Shown here piece after piece: positions 9,401 to 19,367 of a stretch of DNA of 64,000 nucleotides. The translations under genes and the position numbers were made by a program. The notes under the pieces are model-generated. The model was not told where the DNA came from and ran no database searches. It was given only the letters and a program-made list of their open reading frames with translations. The first letter of the stretch is position 1. Each line of letters starts with the position of its first letter. The stretch comes from Gerris lacustris (lineage: Eukaryota; Arthropoda; Insecta; Hemiptera; Gerridae), in contig OX578281.1 of the NCBI GenBank assembly GCA_951217055.1, positions 9,020,447 through 9,084,446 on the forward strand. Reading direction: 5' to 3'.

Positions 9401-12391
9401 AAATATTTGTTTCACTTATGTTTGTATATTTAATAAAACCATTTAACTTAAAAAGTTTATTTTTCTTAATTTAGACAAAACTGGACTTTAAAATACTTCA
9501 TTTCGTAAGGTTTGTTTAGACCCCCAGTGCAGGAATAATTTGCACTTTAGCCATTTATAAATGTATAAGGAAAACTATTTTTACTCCCGAGTTCACCGAA
9601 GGTAACGGAGGCTAAGTAGTCGTTCTGAAGGACGAACAATTTTTATGTCTCAGATTTCAAAAATTCCAAGATAGATGTCCGTTTGAGACAAGCTAGGAAG
9701 CTATGTGTACTCAGGGCGCTCTTTAATTTAACATTGTGGCACATCACACATTTCCGTTGAAACAAAATTTATAAATAAATGTTGGCGATATCGCTGCGGA
9801 TATTCTCAACTCTTAATCCTATTATGAACATTGCAATACTATTTGTTATTATTAACAATACAACTTTCTTTCATAGAGTTCTCAAATCAGAGAAGCCATT
9901 TATGAAACCACCTGGTACGACGCATCGAAGAGGCTTAAAACGTCACTTCTAATCATGCAAATAACCACACTAAAACCCCTCACCTTGACTGGACTAGGTT
10001 TGATTGCAGCTGATTATGACACTTTCTCTACGGTAACATAACTATGTCAATAATTACGTTAATTAATTTACGTAGTAGTGACTTGGCCAGGCGCACACAG
10101 GAGTCTTTTTGCCCACAGACAGTTTTGTAGCTACCTCAAAAGCTTATATAGTATATGGGAGTGCACCACACTGGGGACAAAGACAGGTGCAAGACTAAAC
10201 AGTCCTTCAGCCTAGAGATGTTCCTACACATATCTGTCTACAGTCTGTCATGCACAAACCACAGCAATTTCCACGAGATCCGTTTCGCTGGGTACAAGAT
10301 ATGTAACTGTCTTGCCTCCAGTGTGCAAGGCTGTAGCAACACAAGTGTGACAAGGCAGACACAACCAAGACAGTTTGGAAACAGTCTGCAGACTGTTTTG
10401 TCTCCAGTGTGCAAGGCTGTAGCAACACAAGTGTGACAAGGCAGACACAACCAAGACAGTTTGGAAACAGTCTGCAGACTGTTTTGTCTCCAGTGTGCAA
10501 GGCTGTAGCAACACAAGTGTGACAAGGCAGACACAACCAAGACAGTTCAGAAACAGTCTGCAGACTGTTTTGTCACCAGTGTGCAAGGCTGTAGCAACAC
10601 AAGTGTGACAAGGCAGACACAACCAAGACAGTTCAGAAACAGTCTGCAGACTGTTTTGTCACCAGTGTGCAAGGCTGTAGCAACACAAGGGTGACAAGGC
10701 AGACACAACCAAGACAGTTCAGAAACAGTCTGCCGACGGTTTTGTCACCAGTGTGCATGGCTGTAGCAACACAAGTGTGACAAGGCAGACACAACCAAGA
10801 CAGTTCAGAAACAGTCTGCAGACTGTTTTGTCACCAGTGTGCAAGGCTGTAGCAACACAAGTGTGACAAGGCAGACACAACCAAGACAGTTCAGAAACAG
10901 TCTGCAGACTGTTTTGTCTCCAGTGTGCAAGGCTGTAGCAACACAAGTGTGACAAGGCAGACACAACCAAGACAGTTCAGAAACAGTCTGCAGACTGTTT
11001 TGTCTCCAGTGTGCAAGGCTGTAGCAACCCAAGTGTGACAAGGCAGACACAACCAAGACAGTTTGGAAACAGTCTGCAGACTGTTTTGTCTCCAGTGTGC
11101 AAGGCTGTAGCAACACAAGCCTTACCCTTTCTGTGTTCCTTTGTGTGTGTGTGTTTTTTCAATCTGGATTTTCTTCAATTCTCTAATGGTTGTAATAAAT
11201 GAAGACTTCTTTTATAGATTTCTCATTCTTTTATAAAATATTACGTATTTATAGCCCCTTAGGACATTATAATAGTTCATAACGCGTCTAGTGCGGAAAG
11301 TAGCATGTTGCATGCGAGTGTGGAGTTTGCACCCGAGCAAAGCAAAATGCAGTTTTCGCACGAATTGCGTACTGTTCTTTATCTACGATTGTTGGATTTT
11401 AATAATAAATACAGAAGAAAAAAAATTAATAAACTTCCTGTATGTAAGTTCGTATTTCTCTTTTGATAAAGATGACATTAATTCATTAGTTGTATTTTGT
11501 GCCGAAATAATTATTTTGGGAGGAGTATTATTCTCCTCATTTTCGTCATAATCACTTAAATCAGTCATTGTTTTTCACTAAAAACTGGATATAAACAGTT
11601 ACTTTAATTAAAAGAACAGCAAATTAGTTTTGTTAGGTGTAAACAAACTCGCTAATCGTGAGTAAAGGTGAAGAATTCTTCTATTTTTTACCACCCTAGG
11701 GCGGTAAAAAATAGAAATTCTTCAGAATTATGAGACGCGCATGCGCAATGAATACAAGTACTTAAAGAATCACTTTCTACGCATCTAAACAGAGATACAA
11801 TGTTTATATTTCGTAACAATCGTAGATAAAGCTTATTACATAATCCTGAAGTAAATAAAGTTCAGCACTTATTTGACATTTATCTTATTTAATAGCAATG
11901 ATTTACTGCAGAGACAACATTGTTACTTAATCGTATATATATATTTTCTTTGTCTTAATTTACTTTAAAATTTATATTCACATGTGAGTAGGCTCAGGGG
12001 CCGTGTCCAGGCATAGTTAAATGAACGCAATTTTCAAGTTCCTTAAGCTATGACTCACAAACTAATACATTTTTAACACATTTAGAGTTTTATTTAATAT
12101 TTCGTTATCAGTCTTGCCTTATCTATATTGTTAATAGCTGTTACTTTTATGAATTTTGTATTTTCGATGACTATGCACGTTCAATTAAAGCTCACGCAAA
12201 TCTAAATAAAAAGAACTTAACCATTACTTCCTTATAGATTTTATTCAAATGTATTTTATTTAAAAATGTACAAATCTATCTAAAGGGGGGTAACTATTAC
12301 AATCAAAACATTATTTTGTTCTTTTTTATGCTTACAGATCATGCAGACATCGTTTTCTTACTTGAATTTACTGCTTGCTGCGCAGGATTAA
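3396..12391 (+). CDS. OR-A: insect odorant receptor (7tm_6), 3' part only (last four exons)
   Basis: Odorant receptors of this insect family are seven-helix ligand-gated channel subunits that work with the co-receptor Orco in sensory neuron dendrites. Visible exons: 3396-3495, 5653-5757, 9877-10032 and 12338-12391, all with GT-AG borders and no stops. They encode the C-terminal third: TM5 (SWAVLVFFFISAILCSTTAI), TM6 (GVQVKSVILYILLIFTCGYL), the family-typical AIYETTWYDASKR segment and TM7 ending MQTSFSYLNLLLAAQD. The first visible exon needs two bases from an upstream exon, so exons 1-3 should lie left of the window; I found no trace of them after position 1. Exon order and phases match OR-B and OR-C exactly. 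Whether the 5' half is intact cannot be judged. Confidence 0.88.
4259..5415. repeat. 69-bp minisatellite, about 15 units, in OR-A intron 4
   Basis: Units begin GGACGAGTCTCGAAACACAA and end CTTTCACTT, period 69. Two alternating unit subtypes (CATTCAATTT/ CATACAATTT; TTCTCTTT/ TTCACTTT) show higher-order repetition of two or more units. Because 69 is a multiple of three, two frames stay open for up to 170 codons; this is not a gene. An inverted half-unit lies at 4259-4283, before the array. OR-B and OR-C lack it. Confidence 0.9.
5416..5560. repeat. GC-richer interspersed element fragment
   Basis: TAAAGGCCGGGACACATA and CCGCACCGTATTATTATT recur, in the same order but widely split, at 45148 and about 46605 in OR-C intron 4. 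Type unknown. Confidence 0.45.
5653..5757 (+). CDS. OR-A exon 5
   Basis: 105-bp exon of 35 whole codons between TATCCAG and GTAAGATA. It starts PQTRIGVQVKS and ends GEYIKSL (TM6). Confidence 0.88.
6340..6800. repeat. 75-bp minisatellite, six units, in OR-A intron 5
   Basis: GGGTAA starts at 6415, 6490, 6565, 6640, 6715 and 6790, giving an exact 75-bp period; units alternate CTTCC/CTTTC and CTTGG/CTCGG. The single-copy ancestor is in OR-C (about 48840-48895) and a partial one in OR-B (26345-26375), so the expansion is specific to OR-A. Open frames on both strands here are repeat artefacts. Confidence 0.9.
7155..7345 (+). mobile_element. Second tRNA-derived SINE family, copy 1
   Basis: TGATAGCTCATTGCTACC resembles an A-box region and GCGTTCGAATCCCGA a B box, 40 bp apart as in a tRNA head; then a non-tRNA body with CACTTAAGTGAAGTGGC. 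A relative lies at 49705-49850. Confidence 0.5.
7366..7740 (-). mobile_element. Truncated copy of the GGGTCCGTAGGC element
   Basis: GAGGGTCCGTAGGCAACAC at 7460 with GCTAGTCAGCACACAG beside it, then CTTTTTAAAATG..., TCTGATATTTTCAAAACTCA and GAAAAGAGCATTATGATAAA: these are the reverse complement of the right half of the element at 38578-39270. Confidence 0.65.
7740..7890 (-). repeat. Interspersed repeat R, copy 2 (partial)
   Basis: AACGTTACACACAGATAAAC and GTAAGAAGCTCGCTTAAAT match 51440-51510. Confidence 0.5.
8116..8615. mobile_element. 500-bp MITE with TACTACGTTTCC ends
   Basis: Terminal inverted repeats TACTACGTTTCC (8116-8127) and GGAAACGTAGTA (8604-8615), followed inwards by looser inverted similarity (AAATACGGATTGAATAC against GGATTAAATCTGTATTGAA). 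No coding content. CCA flanks both sides and may be a 3-bp target duplication. Confidence 0.65.
8870..9230 (-). mobile_element. tRNA-derived SINE, copy 2
   Basis: On the minus strand it starts TTGGGTGGCTCGGAGGCTAG (A-box region), passes a degraded B box (GCTTCGATTCCCAGACC), then GTCCACCCACC, CTCGAAAGAGTGGCGCCAC and GTTAACGACCATATCGTCAC, and ends in an A-rich tail near 8870. Confidence 0.85.
9590..9700 (+). repeat. Interspersed repeat R, copy 3 (5' part)
   Basis: CACCGAAGGTAACGGAGGC, TTTTTATGTCTCAGATTTCA and AAATTCCAAGATAGATGTCC match 53470-53560; the rest is missing. Confidence 0.55.
9877..10032 (+). CDS. OR-A exon 6
   Basis: 156-bp exon of 52 codons between TTTCATAG and GTAACATA. It encodes SSQIREAIYETTWYDASKR and the first half of TM7, ending ADYDTFST, a hallmark order of insect odorant receptors. 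Confidence 0.9.
10310..11120. repeat. 86-bp minisatellite, about 9.4 units, in OR-A intron 6
   Basis: Units start CAGTGTGCAAGGCTGTAGCA (10319, 10405, ...), period 86, with an imperfect palindrome CAGTCTGCAGACTG in each. Units fall into TTTGGAAAC and TTCAGAAAC subtypes. The frames on the minus strand are repeat artefacts. Not present in OR-B or OR-C intron 6. Confidence 0.9.
11274..11830 (-). mobile_element. Non-autonomous Crypton-like element, copy 1
   Basis: Shares ACGCGTCTAGTGCGGAAAGT at the left and TTTCGTAACAATCGTAGATA at the right with copies at 34972 and 35868. On the minus strand it has a 61-codon frame (11383-11568) with NELMSSLSKEKYELTYRKF, which resembles the N-terminal SAM-like part of Crypton/tyrosine-recombinase proteins. 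It contains a palindrome TTTTTTACC...GGTAAAAAA at 11685-11712. Confidence 0.55.
12110..12240. repeat. Intron 6 block conserved between OR-A and OR-B
   Basis: AATAGCTGTTACTTTTATGA through CATTACTTCCTTATAGAT recurs almost unchanged at 30330-30440, an intronic segment better conserved than its surroundings. Confidence 0.6.
12338..12391 (+). CDS. OR-A exon 7 (terminal)
   Basis: 54-bp last exon after CTTACAG. It encodes IMQTSFSYLNLLLAAQD and a TAA stop. Confidence 0.88.
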   Translation: MMQTSFSYLNLLLAAQD

Positions 12392-12401
12392 TCTCACAGA
12401 A

Positions 12402-12407
12402 AATAAA
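12402..12407 (+). promoter_or_regulatory. Candidate poly(A) signal of OR-A
   Basis: AATAAA lies 11 bp after the stop codon. The same hexamer is conserved at the same distance after OR-B and OR-C stops, which suggests a very short 3' UTR. Confidence 0.4.
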
Positions 12408-12624
12408 TTTAATACAAATACTTAGATTAGTCCGTATTAATCTCATTTCTTCGTTTATCGTCTTTAGTTTTTACTGTATTTTAATATATTTTGTGCTTTG
12501 TGATTGTGATTGTGATCATAAAATATCTTTAAAGTAAAGAAAGGGGGAAAAATAAAGAAATTGAGCTTCTAAAAACAACTTCATGAATTAAATTAAGTAT
12601 TATAAATTAATCCTATATTGAGTA

Positions 12625-13315
12625 TTTATTATAAATTATATAACATATTCATTAACTTGTTATGAAAATGGAATTTTCTTATTAATAAAAATAAAATAAA
12701 AAGGTTTAAGTTTTCGACACTACACTCGCACTACACTTAATACTAATATTATTTAATAAATAAAAATTTATGAGATCGTGTTGTTAAAATAATTAAGATA
12801 TATATAATATTCGAACACCGTGTTTCACTTATTTTCTTTCCGTGGATTTATTTATATTTTTAGTCACAGTTATTTATAAATTGACTATTATACTATGTAT
12901 TATTTAATTTATGTATTCGGTACAAGTCAGCAATGCATAAGAGTATTGTGGGCTCCCAAGTGCATACCTCCCATCGCTTACCTACTTGTACACCAACATC
13001 GTTAGCTCCACCCAATACGCTTATGCATTGCTGGCTTGTACCGAATACATAAATTTAATTATAATTAATAATATAATAGTTAATTTAAATAAATAACTGT
13101 GACTAAAAAATAGAAAGGACCGAATATATGTGAAACACGGTGTTTGACAATTATATTATATCTTAATTATTTAAACAACACGAACGCATAAAGGCAATAT
13201 TTATTTTATAATGTTAATATAAAGTGTAGTGTTGAAAGCTTAAACCATTTTATTTTATTTTATAAATAAGAAAATTCTATTTTCATAAATAGTTATTGAA
13301 TATGTTATATAATTG
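12625..13315. repeat. Long inverted repeat downstream of OR-A (about 340-bp arms)
   Basis: The left arm from TTGTTATGAAAATGGAATTT to AGCAATGCATAAGAGTATTG pairs with the right arm from CAATACGCTTATGCATTGCT to AGAAAATTCTATTTTCATAA, around a centre near 12985. A single, non-inverted version of the left arm follows OR-B at 30830-31165. Confidence 0.8.
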
Positions 13316-13379
13316 AGCTAACCATGACCCGTCATCCAAATTTCTTTAAATGTCTTTAAAAGTAGTTTTTAGCAAGGGG

Positions 13380-13520
13380 GTTTTAGCAGACAACGGAAAC
13401 AAAAATGTTTCTTGTAATCTAAAACAGATTTCTGTCTTGGAATTTTTTAAATCTGAGACATAAAAATTAAATTGTTTGTCCATCAGAATAATTACAAAGC
13501 TTCCGTTACTCTCGGTAAGC
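13380..13520 (-). repeat. Interspersed repeat R, copy 4 (5' part)
   Basis: Minus strand carries the ACCGAGAGTAACGGAAGC, TTTTATGTCTCAGATTTAAA and TTCCAAGACAGAAATC series seen at 53470-53560. Confidence 0.55.
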
Positions 13521-13814
13521 TCGGACGCCGAAGAAAATAAGTATTAGCTACTGGAGGAGGAGGAAGATGACGAGATATTTGAGTTATAATTTATAACTTG
13601 CTTTTGGGATGGCCAAATTTGTCGAATCTTCGAAGCCCTCTATGACCTTAATGTAATACTCTAATGCACGTGTTGTGCATTCATTTGGGTAACGAAGCTA
13701 TTTTAATGCGATAATAAGGGCAGTATTCTATGAATCGTCGGCGGTAGCTTTGTCCGGGATTTAGTCGAAAAACAAGAAAACAAGCCTGCTTAGGGTACCA
13801 ACCAGTAGGGACTG

Positions 13815-13858
13815 GTAAACCCCCTGTCCTAGCAGAAGCTTAGGACAGGGGGTTTACG
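13815..13858. repeat. Near-perfect hairpin
   Basis: GTAAACCCCCTGTCCTA and TAGGACAGGGGGTTTAC type arms of 17 bp are separated by about 9 bp. The hairpin lies between GGTACC words at 13795 and 13902. Confidence 0.65.
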
Positions 13859-14599
13859 TGCACCGTTAGACAGTGAATGTCTTCTAATCCTTAAAAGGTT
13901 TTGGTACCTAGATAACATATGTTTGAATAGAAAAATCATATAAAATATGCACCTTAGTGGAAATTTCTTTCAAAAAGTTGAATATGCAATAATATGCACT
14001 TATGCCGGAAATATGCAATTATATGCAATAATGGCCAAAATATGACAATATGAATTTTTTAAATTTGAATTTAAAGTGGCCTAGTGCCTTTCAAACATCA
14101 TAATTCGTAAAGAAAATTAACTTGGGACAGTAAAAAAGGATATGCAAAATATGCAAAATCCGAACTTTATAACTTAACGAACTGAACTGAACTTTATAAC
14201 TTATAAACCACTATAAATTCAAAATTCATTTAAAAACATTAAAATTCAGCAAAATAATTTAATGTTACACACAAAATAACTGACAGTAGAATAAGAAATA
14301 AAAATTAGCAAGCTTTTTAGCAAAAGGAAAATTAAAAGACACATTTACCTCGCACGGAGCTATAACTGAAAAGAACTGAGCTTGATACATCTATTTGATT
14401 AATAGATAACAATTCTTAACTTAAATTAAGGGAAGGGTAGAAAAGATAACAAGGGAGGTAAAATTAGGTAGGAAAAAGAAGTATGGGGGATTAAGAAAGA
14501 AAGATAAATAAATAAAGCAATAATTAATAAATAAATAAATAATAAAGCAAAGACAATCAATAGAGATAGAGATAAAAGTATGACATGTTAATAGTACAG

Positions 14600-16140
14600 T
14601 CAATCTGTCGTGATAAAAGGCTGTCTGCTGAAAAAATTTGAGGATGATATTTTTTTGCGTGGATCGCTTGGGACACATGAGAAAAGCTTAACTCCAACTT
14701 TTTGGGAACATCCGGACGGCGGAAGTACGGGATACGGGTACAAAAGTCAAAAAAGTATATACCCTTCACGATGCATGTCGTTGGAAGAGCACAGTATTAT
14801 TAAATAATTGTGGTGCAGCTTGCGGGTGCTGGAAGGCGGGTCACCCATGCTCAGTTGCTTGCAAACACTGCGGTGGAGAAAATTGCAGCAACAGCAACGT
14901 ACCTCTCGTAGATGCTGAAGAAGATTGCCTTGAGGATACTGATTTTGACTTTCCCTCCCAATTCGTAATTTTGCCTTCAACGTCAAGCAGCGAAAAAGAC
15001 AAAAGTACCTTAGTGAGAAAAGCAGAATCAGCAGGAAATTCATCAGCAGACGATCAACAAACAAAAAAGAGGAAGTGGAGTCAGAGAAACACTTTATTGA
15101 CAAAAAGTACAAAGTGGAGCTGTCCTTCATTAAAGGATTACTATTAACACACTTATAATAAAAACTTGAGATAAACGAAAAAAAGGATAAGTTTTCCCCA
15201 TCCACCTTCCGGACGGTCCCACAAAATTAAATTTAAGCTGTTCTAATATGCCCCAAGCGATTCATATAAAAAAGTTCCCTTGAATTTTGACGCAGATAGT
15301 CTTTTACGGCGGCAGATTAACTATACTAAGTGTTACTCATAATTTTTAATTAAAATGCCCCCTCTTAAATGAAATATGATTATGAAGTGTACGAGTATAT
15401 AACAAAAATTACTGTACTCTTAAAGATCTGTCCAGCGACATGCATCATGAAGGGTATATACTTTTTTGACTTTTGTACCCCGTACCCCGTACTTCCGCCG
15501 TCCAGATGTTCCCGAAAAGTTGGACTTCAGCTTTTCTCATGTGGCCTAGGCGATTTACGCAAAAAAAGAAGAAGTTTTGAATTTCTGCCGAACAAATATA
15601 CAGTTCATTTAAAATTTTTTTTTCATTTTCCCCCCTCCTAAATTAAAATATGTTAAAAGTGTATAATATAACAGAAAACACTGTACTCTTAAAGAGCTTT
15701 CCTGCGACATGCATCATGAAGAATAAATACTATTTTGACTTGTGTACCCCGTACTTCCACCGTCCGGATGTTCCCGAAAAGTTGGAGTTAAGCTTTTCTT
15801 ATGTGCTCCGAGCGGTTCACGCAAAAAAAATGTAGTCTCGAATTTCTACCGAACAAATATACTGTTCATTTGTAATTTGTTTTCCTTTTTTTCCATTTTA
15901 CCCCCCTCTTAAATTAAAATATGACAAAAATGTATATAACTGAAAACACTGTACTCTTAATGAGCTTTTCAGCGACATGCATCATGAAGGGTATATAATT
16001 TTTTTGCTTTTGTACCCCGCACCCCATACGCCGCGCCGTCCGGATGTTCCACAAAAACTTGGAGTTAAGCTTTTCTCGTGTGCCCCAAGCGATTCACAAC
16101 AGAAAATCAGCCTTGAATTTTGTCCGCACTAATTTACAGA
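14600..16140. mobile_element. Unknown transposon with 268-bp repeat units and a cysteine-cluster frame
   Basis: Three direct units (GCATCATGAA at 15442, 15711, 15979; period 268-269) each carry GTACCCCGTACTTCC-like and GTCCGGATGTTCCCGAAAAG-like words, and one inverted copy lies at 14600-14790 on the other side of a cysteine-rich frame. The outer parts therefore act as long inverted termini. Family not identified. Confidence 0.55.
14767..15147 (+). pseudogene. Cysteine-cluster protein fragment of transposon origin
   Basis: 126 open codons before TAA. Residues 15-45 form a dense cysteine cluster (CGAACGCWKAGHPCSVAC then KHCGGENC), resembling the CXC-like clusters that recur in arthropod transposon proteins. 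The rest is acidic then lysine-rich (QQTKKRKWSQR). No start codon is evident; the upstream part would run into the inverted repeat. Function unknown. Confidence 0.5.
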
Positions 16141-16308
16141 TTTACTGTACTATTTACTGTAAGTTTGGAATCTATGTTTCGTTATCTAGTACTGCTAAAA
16201 CCGGATTAAATAGATAACTTAAACACTTGGATCTCCTACCATTCCAAATGAAGAAGGGAGAATTAGTTCGATATACTTACGCATATAATAATTAAAGGTA
16301 TAGTTAGG

Positions 16309-16740
16309 GTTACCATACGTCCGGATTTGAACCATCTGTCCGGGTTTGCATCTGGATTTGAAAAAGTCCAGATTTTACTAAGATGAACGGAAAACGCAGC
16401 AAAAGCAGGGAAATTTCAGCTAAATGGGCTTCTCTACCAAAAGAAAAATTCCCAAAACTCATGAGAAATGGAAAGAAATATTTGAAGCATTTTCTAAAAG
16501 CAACGTCTCCTTTTTGAATATATTTAAAATAGTAGAATTGGCCATGTGTCTGCCTAGTACTTAGGCTTCCGCTGAACGTATTTTCTCAACAAATTCTATT
16601 ATGACATGCTCAGAATTCAACAAAAAAAATCAAAAATGACTACAAGCCTTTTCTAAGTAAAAGAATTTCATCTGAAAAGTATGAAGCAACAACTAATGAA
16701 GAAACTATTCCTGGACCCAGCAGAGACTAAAAAAAGTTGA
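16309..16740 (+). mobile_element. hAT relic with dimerisation-domain trace
   Basis: The left end GGGTTACCATACGTCCGGAT is typical of hAT termini. Downstream, FLNIFKIVELAMCLPST, a stop, then ASAERIFSTNSIMT matches the LP.TSA.AER.FS core of the hAT C-terminal dimerisation domain. Most of the element is deleted and there are several stops. Confidence 0.65.
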
Positions 16741-16877
16741 ATATGATAATAATAAAAAAATATTAACAAATATTATATTAATAAATATATAACGCAATTA
16801 TATATATGTAACTTGCACGCTCGTCTTTGATAAGCCCTATATCTGATCTTCTTGATCTGGTATAGGTCCAGAGTTGG

Positions 16878-18044
16878 GTGGGCATCGTCGGGCTCCTGAT
16901 GAGTCGGTCACGACGAAACGATGCAGGACATGGCTTAATGCCGAGCCAACATCTTTTGACGAGTGAAGAGGATAGGTGGGAAGAGGACAATAATGTTATG
17001 AGGTACCAAATTGTGTTACCGGAAAGTAAAATCAACGAAGTACTCGAAACCCTCCACGCTGTCCCGGGAGGAGGACACATGGGAATTAAAAAGATGAAAA
17101 AGAATGTCTAAGAGCGTTTCTACTGGCTAGGATATGCGCAAGATGAAGAGAATTAGGTGAACGCTTGTCCGGGATGTGGGGCCGTCAAGGGACACAAGAT
17201 TCGATCGCCAATGAAAGTAGTGAGAACTGGAGCCCCATTTCAAGGTATTGTGCTAGATATCCTTGGACCACTCCCATTGACCCCAAGAGGAAACAAATAT
17301 ATCTTAGTGATTGCGGATTATTTCACTAAGTGGGTTGAGCCTTCCCATTGAAAAACATAAAGGCTGTAACTGTCGCAGAGGTGTTGGTTGAAGAGTTCAT
17401 ATCACGATACGGGACCCCTTATGAAATCCACTCCGATCAGGGAACCCAGTTCGAATGTATACTTTTTAAAGAGCTAGTTAAGCGCCTGGCAGTGGACAAA
17501 ACACGAACGATTCCATATCATCCCCAGTCGGACGGGATGGTTGAATGATGTAACCGCACGTTAGGCTCAATGCTACTGCATTACGTCAACGAAAAGCAGG
17601 ACAACTGGGACAAAGAGCTCCAAATCATGATGGCCTATCGGTCCATCTTCGGGCGAGAAATAAATCTACCTTTGGACGTTATGTACGGACGTGCAGAAGC
17701 GGGCGATGAAACTTTACATCAGTATGTTCAAAGCAGGGCAAAGGGTATGGAAGATGCGCACCGTTTTATGCGAGAGGAGCAGGGTAAGAACCAAAACCGG
17801 CAAAAAGATTATTACAACCGCGGGACGAAAACTCGGGAATTTAATGTGGGTTATAAGGTGTGAGTATGGTTTCCTCATACAAGGCAAGGCAGAAGTGCTA
17901 AGTTCCACAACCCTTGGGCCTTACACAGTCCTCACTAAAATATCGGATGTGACATTCCGAGTTCAGGATTGCCGGAATCACAGACGAAGAATTGTCGTGC
18001 ACATCAATCGCCTTAAACCATATCATGCGAGAGCTACTTCTTAA
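16878..18044 (+). pseudogene. Ty3/gypsy integrase, decayed
   Basis: In order: an H2C2 zinc-binding segment (HAVPGGGHMGIKK then CPGCGAVKGH), then the catalytic core with the first Asp in VLDILGPLPL, the second in HSDQGTQFE, and the Glu in SDGMVE followed by a stop where Arg-Cys-Asn-Arg is usual, then the MAYR and LDVMYG motifs of the C-terminal region. At least five stops or shifts (for example 17109, 17154, 17349, 17546, 17861). Reverse transcriptase, protease and gag are absent, so this is a 5'-truncated relic. Confidence 0.85.
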
Positions 18045-18058
18045 TAAGGAGGAAAGAG
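18044..18058 (+). promoter_or_regulatory. Polypurine tract of the gypsy relic
   Basis: AATAAGGAGGAAAGAG directly precedes the TGTAG start of the putative 3' LTR, just downstream of the integrase. Confidence 0.55.
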
Positions 18059-18190
18059 TGTAGTGTATATTTTGTGACATTGATTGTTTGACATTAATTC
18101 ATAGTGTTGACTTGAGTTAATAAAAGATTAGACTTTCTTACAGTTAGCCGGATTTCTTAATTATATATAATATACGTTCGCGACGCTACA
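18059..18190 (+). mobile_element. Putative 3' LTR of the gypsy relic (132 bp)
   Basis: Begins TGTAGTG and ends CGCTACA, a short inverted TG..CA pair, and contains AATAAA at about 18120. No 5' LTR is visible for comparison, so the limits are inferred. Confidence 0.5.
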
Positions 18191-18239
18191 TTATAAACCC
18201 AAAAGAATATATTTTCACTTAATAAATGTTGTGGTTCTA

Positions 18240-18481
18240 GCTTTTGACCTATCAGTCATTATTATTTATCAATATAATTTATGTATGCAATGATAAATAT
18301 ATATTATGGTAGGCCTGAGACATCTGTCTCATATGCATGTTTTATTCAGGTTTCCGCCATTCCTCACCTTTTAGCGCAATTATCTTAAAAACTTCATTTT
18401 TCCTGGGAAAGTGACATATGAATTCATTAGTATTTTATGCGTATTTTATAAAACATTTAATCAAAATCGTCGTGTTTTTTA

Positions 18482-18547
<66 letters not shown>

Positions 18548-18953
18548 ATAAATAAGTCCCCCCCCTCTTAAAAAAACCCTAAAATAATAAGGCATAGAAC
18601 CTAAGACAAAATAAATAAGGCCTTTATATTTGCCTTATAATAAATAAGTCATTTGAATTTTTTTGATTATCCATTCTTATGTTTTACAATATTCGTTTGT
18701 TCTAATTTCCTATGAATCAAAACATTTTTTATTAAATTGCTAATAACAGCATGAAAGTTCGTTATACATATTAAAGATGCAAATAAAATAGAATGAATCC
18801 CATTTCGTTTTCTCTTTTGTATAGAAAGACAGTAGCTTGATTACCAATGTTTCAACCCTGAAGTATTTAATTAAAAAAAAAAAACTTTTTAATCGTAAGA
18901 ATTAATTATAGTAAATATTTTGATAATTGTATTTCATTATCATGAAAATTGAA
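18240..18953. repeat. 5' flank of OR-B, duplicated upstream of OR-C
   Basis: This non-coding stretch is recognisably the same as 39417-40103 before OR-C: it starts GTCATTATTATTTATCAATA or similar, includes ATGTATGCAATGATAAATAT, a shared (TA)n tract, and TTTCAACCCT with AAGTATTTAA about 100 bp before the ATG. It should hold the promoter but I see no clear TATA or initiator that is conserved in both. Confidence 0.7.
18485..18543. repeat. (TA)n tract
   Basis: About 59 bp; paralogous to the longer tract at 39673-39769. Confidence 0.9.
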
Positions 18954-19367
18954 ATGTTTAATAAGATATTTCAAGATTTATTAAGTGAAGACTCGGACGA
19001 AGTGTTTGATTTACTTCACAAGGAATATTGGTACATGTTACAAATTTCCGGATTTTTTATAACAAAACCAATACAAATATTGTTCCCAATCATAAATATT
19101 TTTATTCTAGTTTCTCACATAGTGCTTTTTTCTATGTCGATTTATTACGTTTATCCAGACATCTTTGTTATGAGTGATATGTTACTGTATTCTCTTATGG
19201 GTGTAGTGTTTTTATTAGTTTTAATTAGTATAATGTTAAAAAGGAAACATTTTATAAGGTGCATTAAGTTAACTCTTGTAGATGGATTCTATGACTACGG
19301 GCCTACCATTAATATCGACAGGAACAAATTTTTTGAACCTTTCTTCAAACAAATCTACAGGTTTAAG
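18954..19367 (+). CDS. OR-B exon 1
   Basis: 414 bp, 138 codons, from ATG to AAG/GTAATT. It encodes the cytoplasmic N-terminus (MFNKIFQDLLSEDSDEVFDL) and TM1-TM2, ending RNKFFEPFFKQIYRFK. Confidence 0.9.

Larger units (their letters stand above)
13320..14600. other. Spacer between OR-A and OR-B; repeat fragments only
   Basis: Contains repeat R in inverse orientation (13380-13520), a (GGA)-rich patch, a hairpin (13815-13858) and a patch rich in ATATGCA words (13940-14160), probably the end of an unknown transposon. No credible gene. Confidence 0.5.

Noticed and set aside
10207..11116. Cys-rich minus-strand frames (CLPCHTCVATALHTGDK repeats)
   Set aside because: 86-bp minisatellite in all frames; no start context or neighbouring exons.
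18927..18953. Upstream starts for OR-B at 18927 (TTG) or 18942 (ATG)
   Set aside because: 18927 is not an ATG, and 18942 is ATA in OR-C; the 18954 ATG is shared by B and C and matches the D start.
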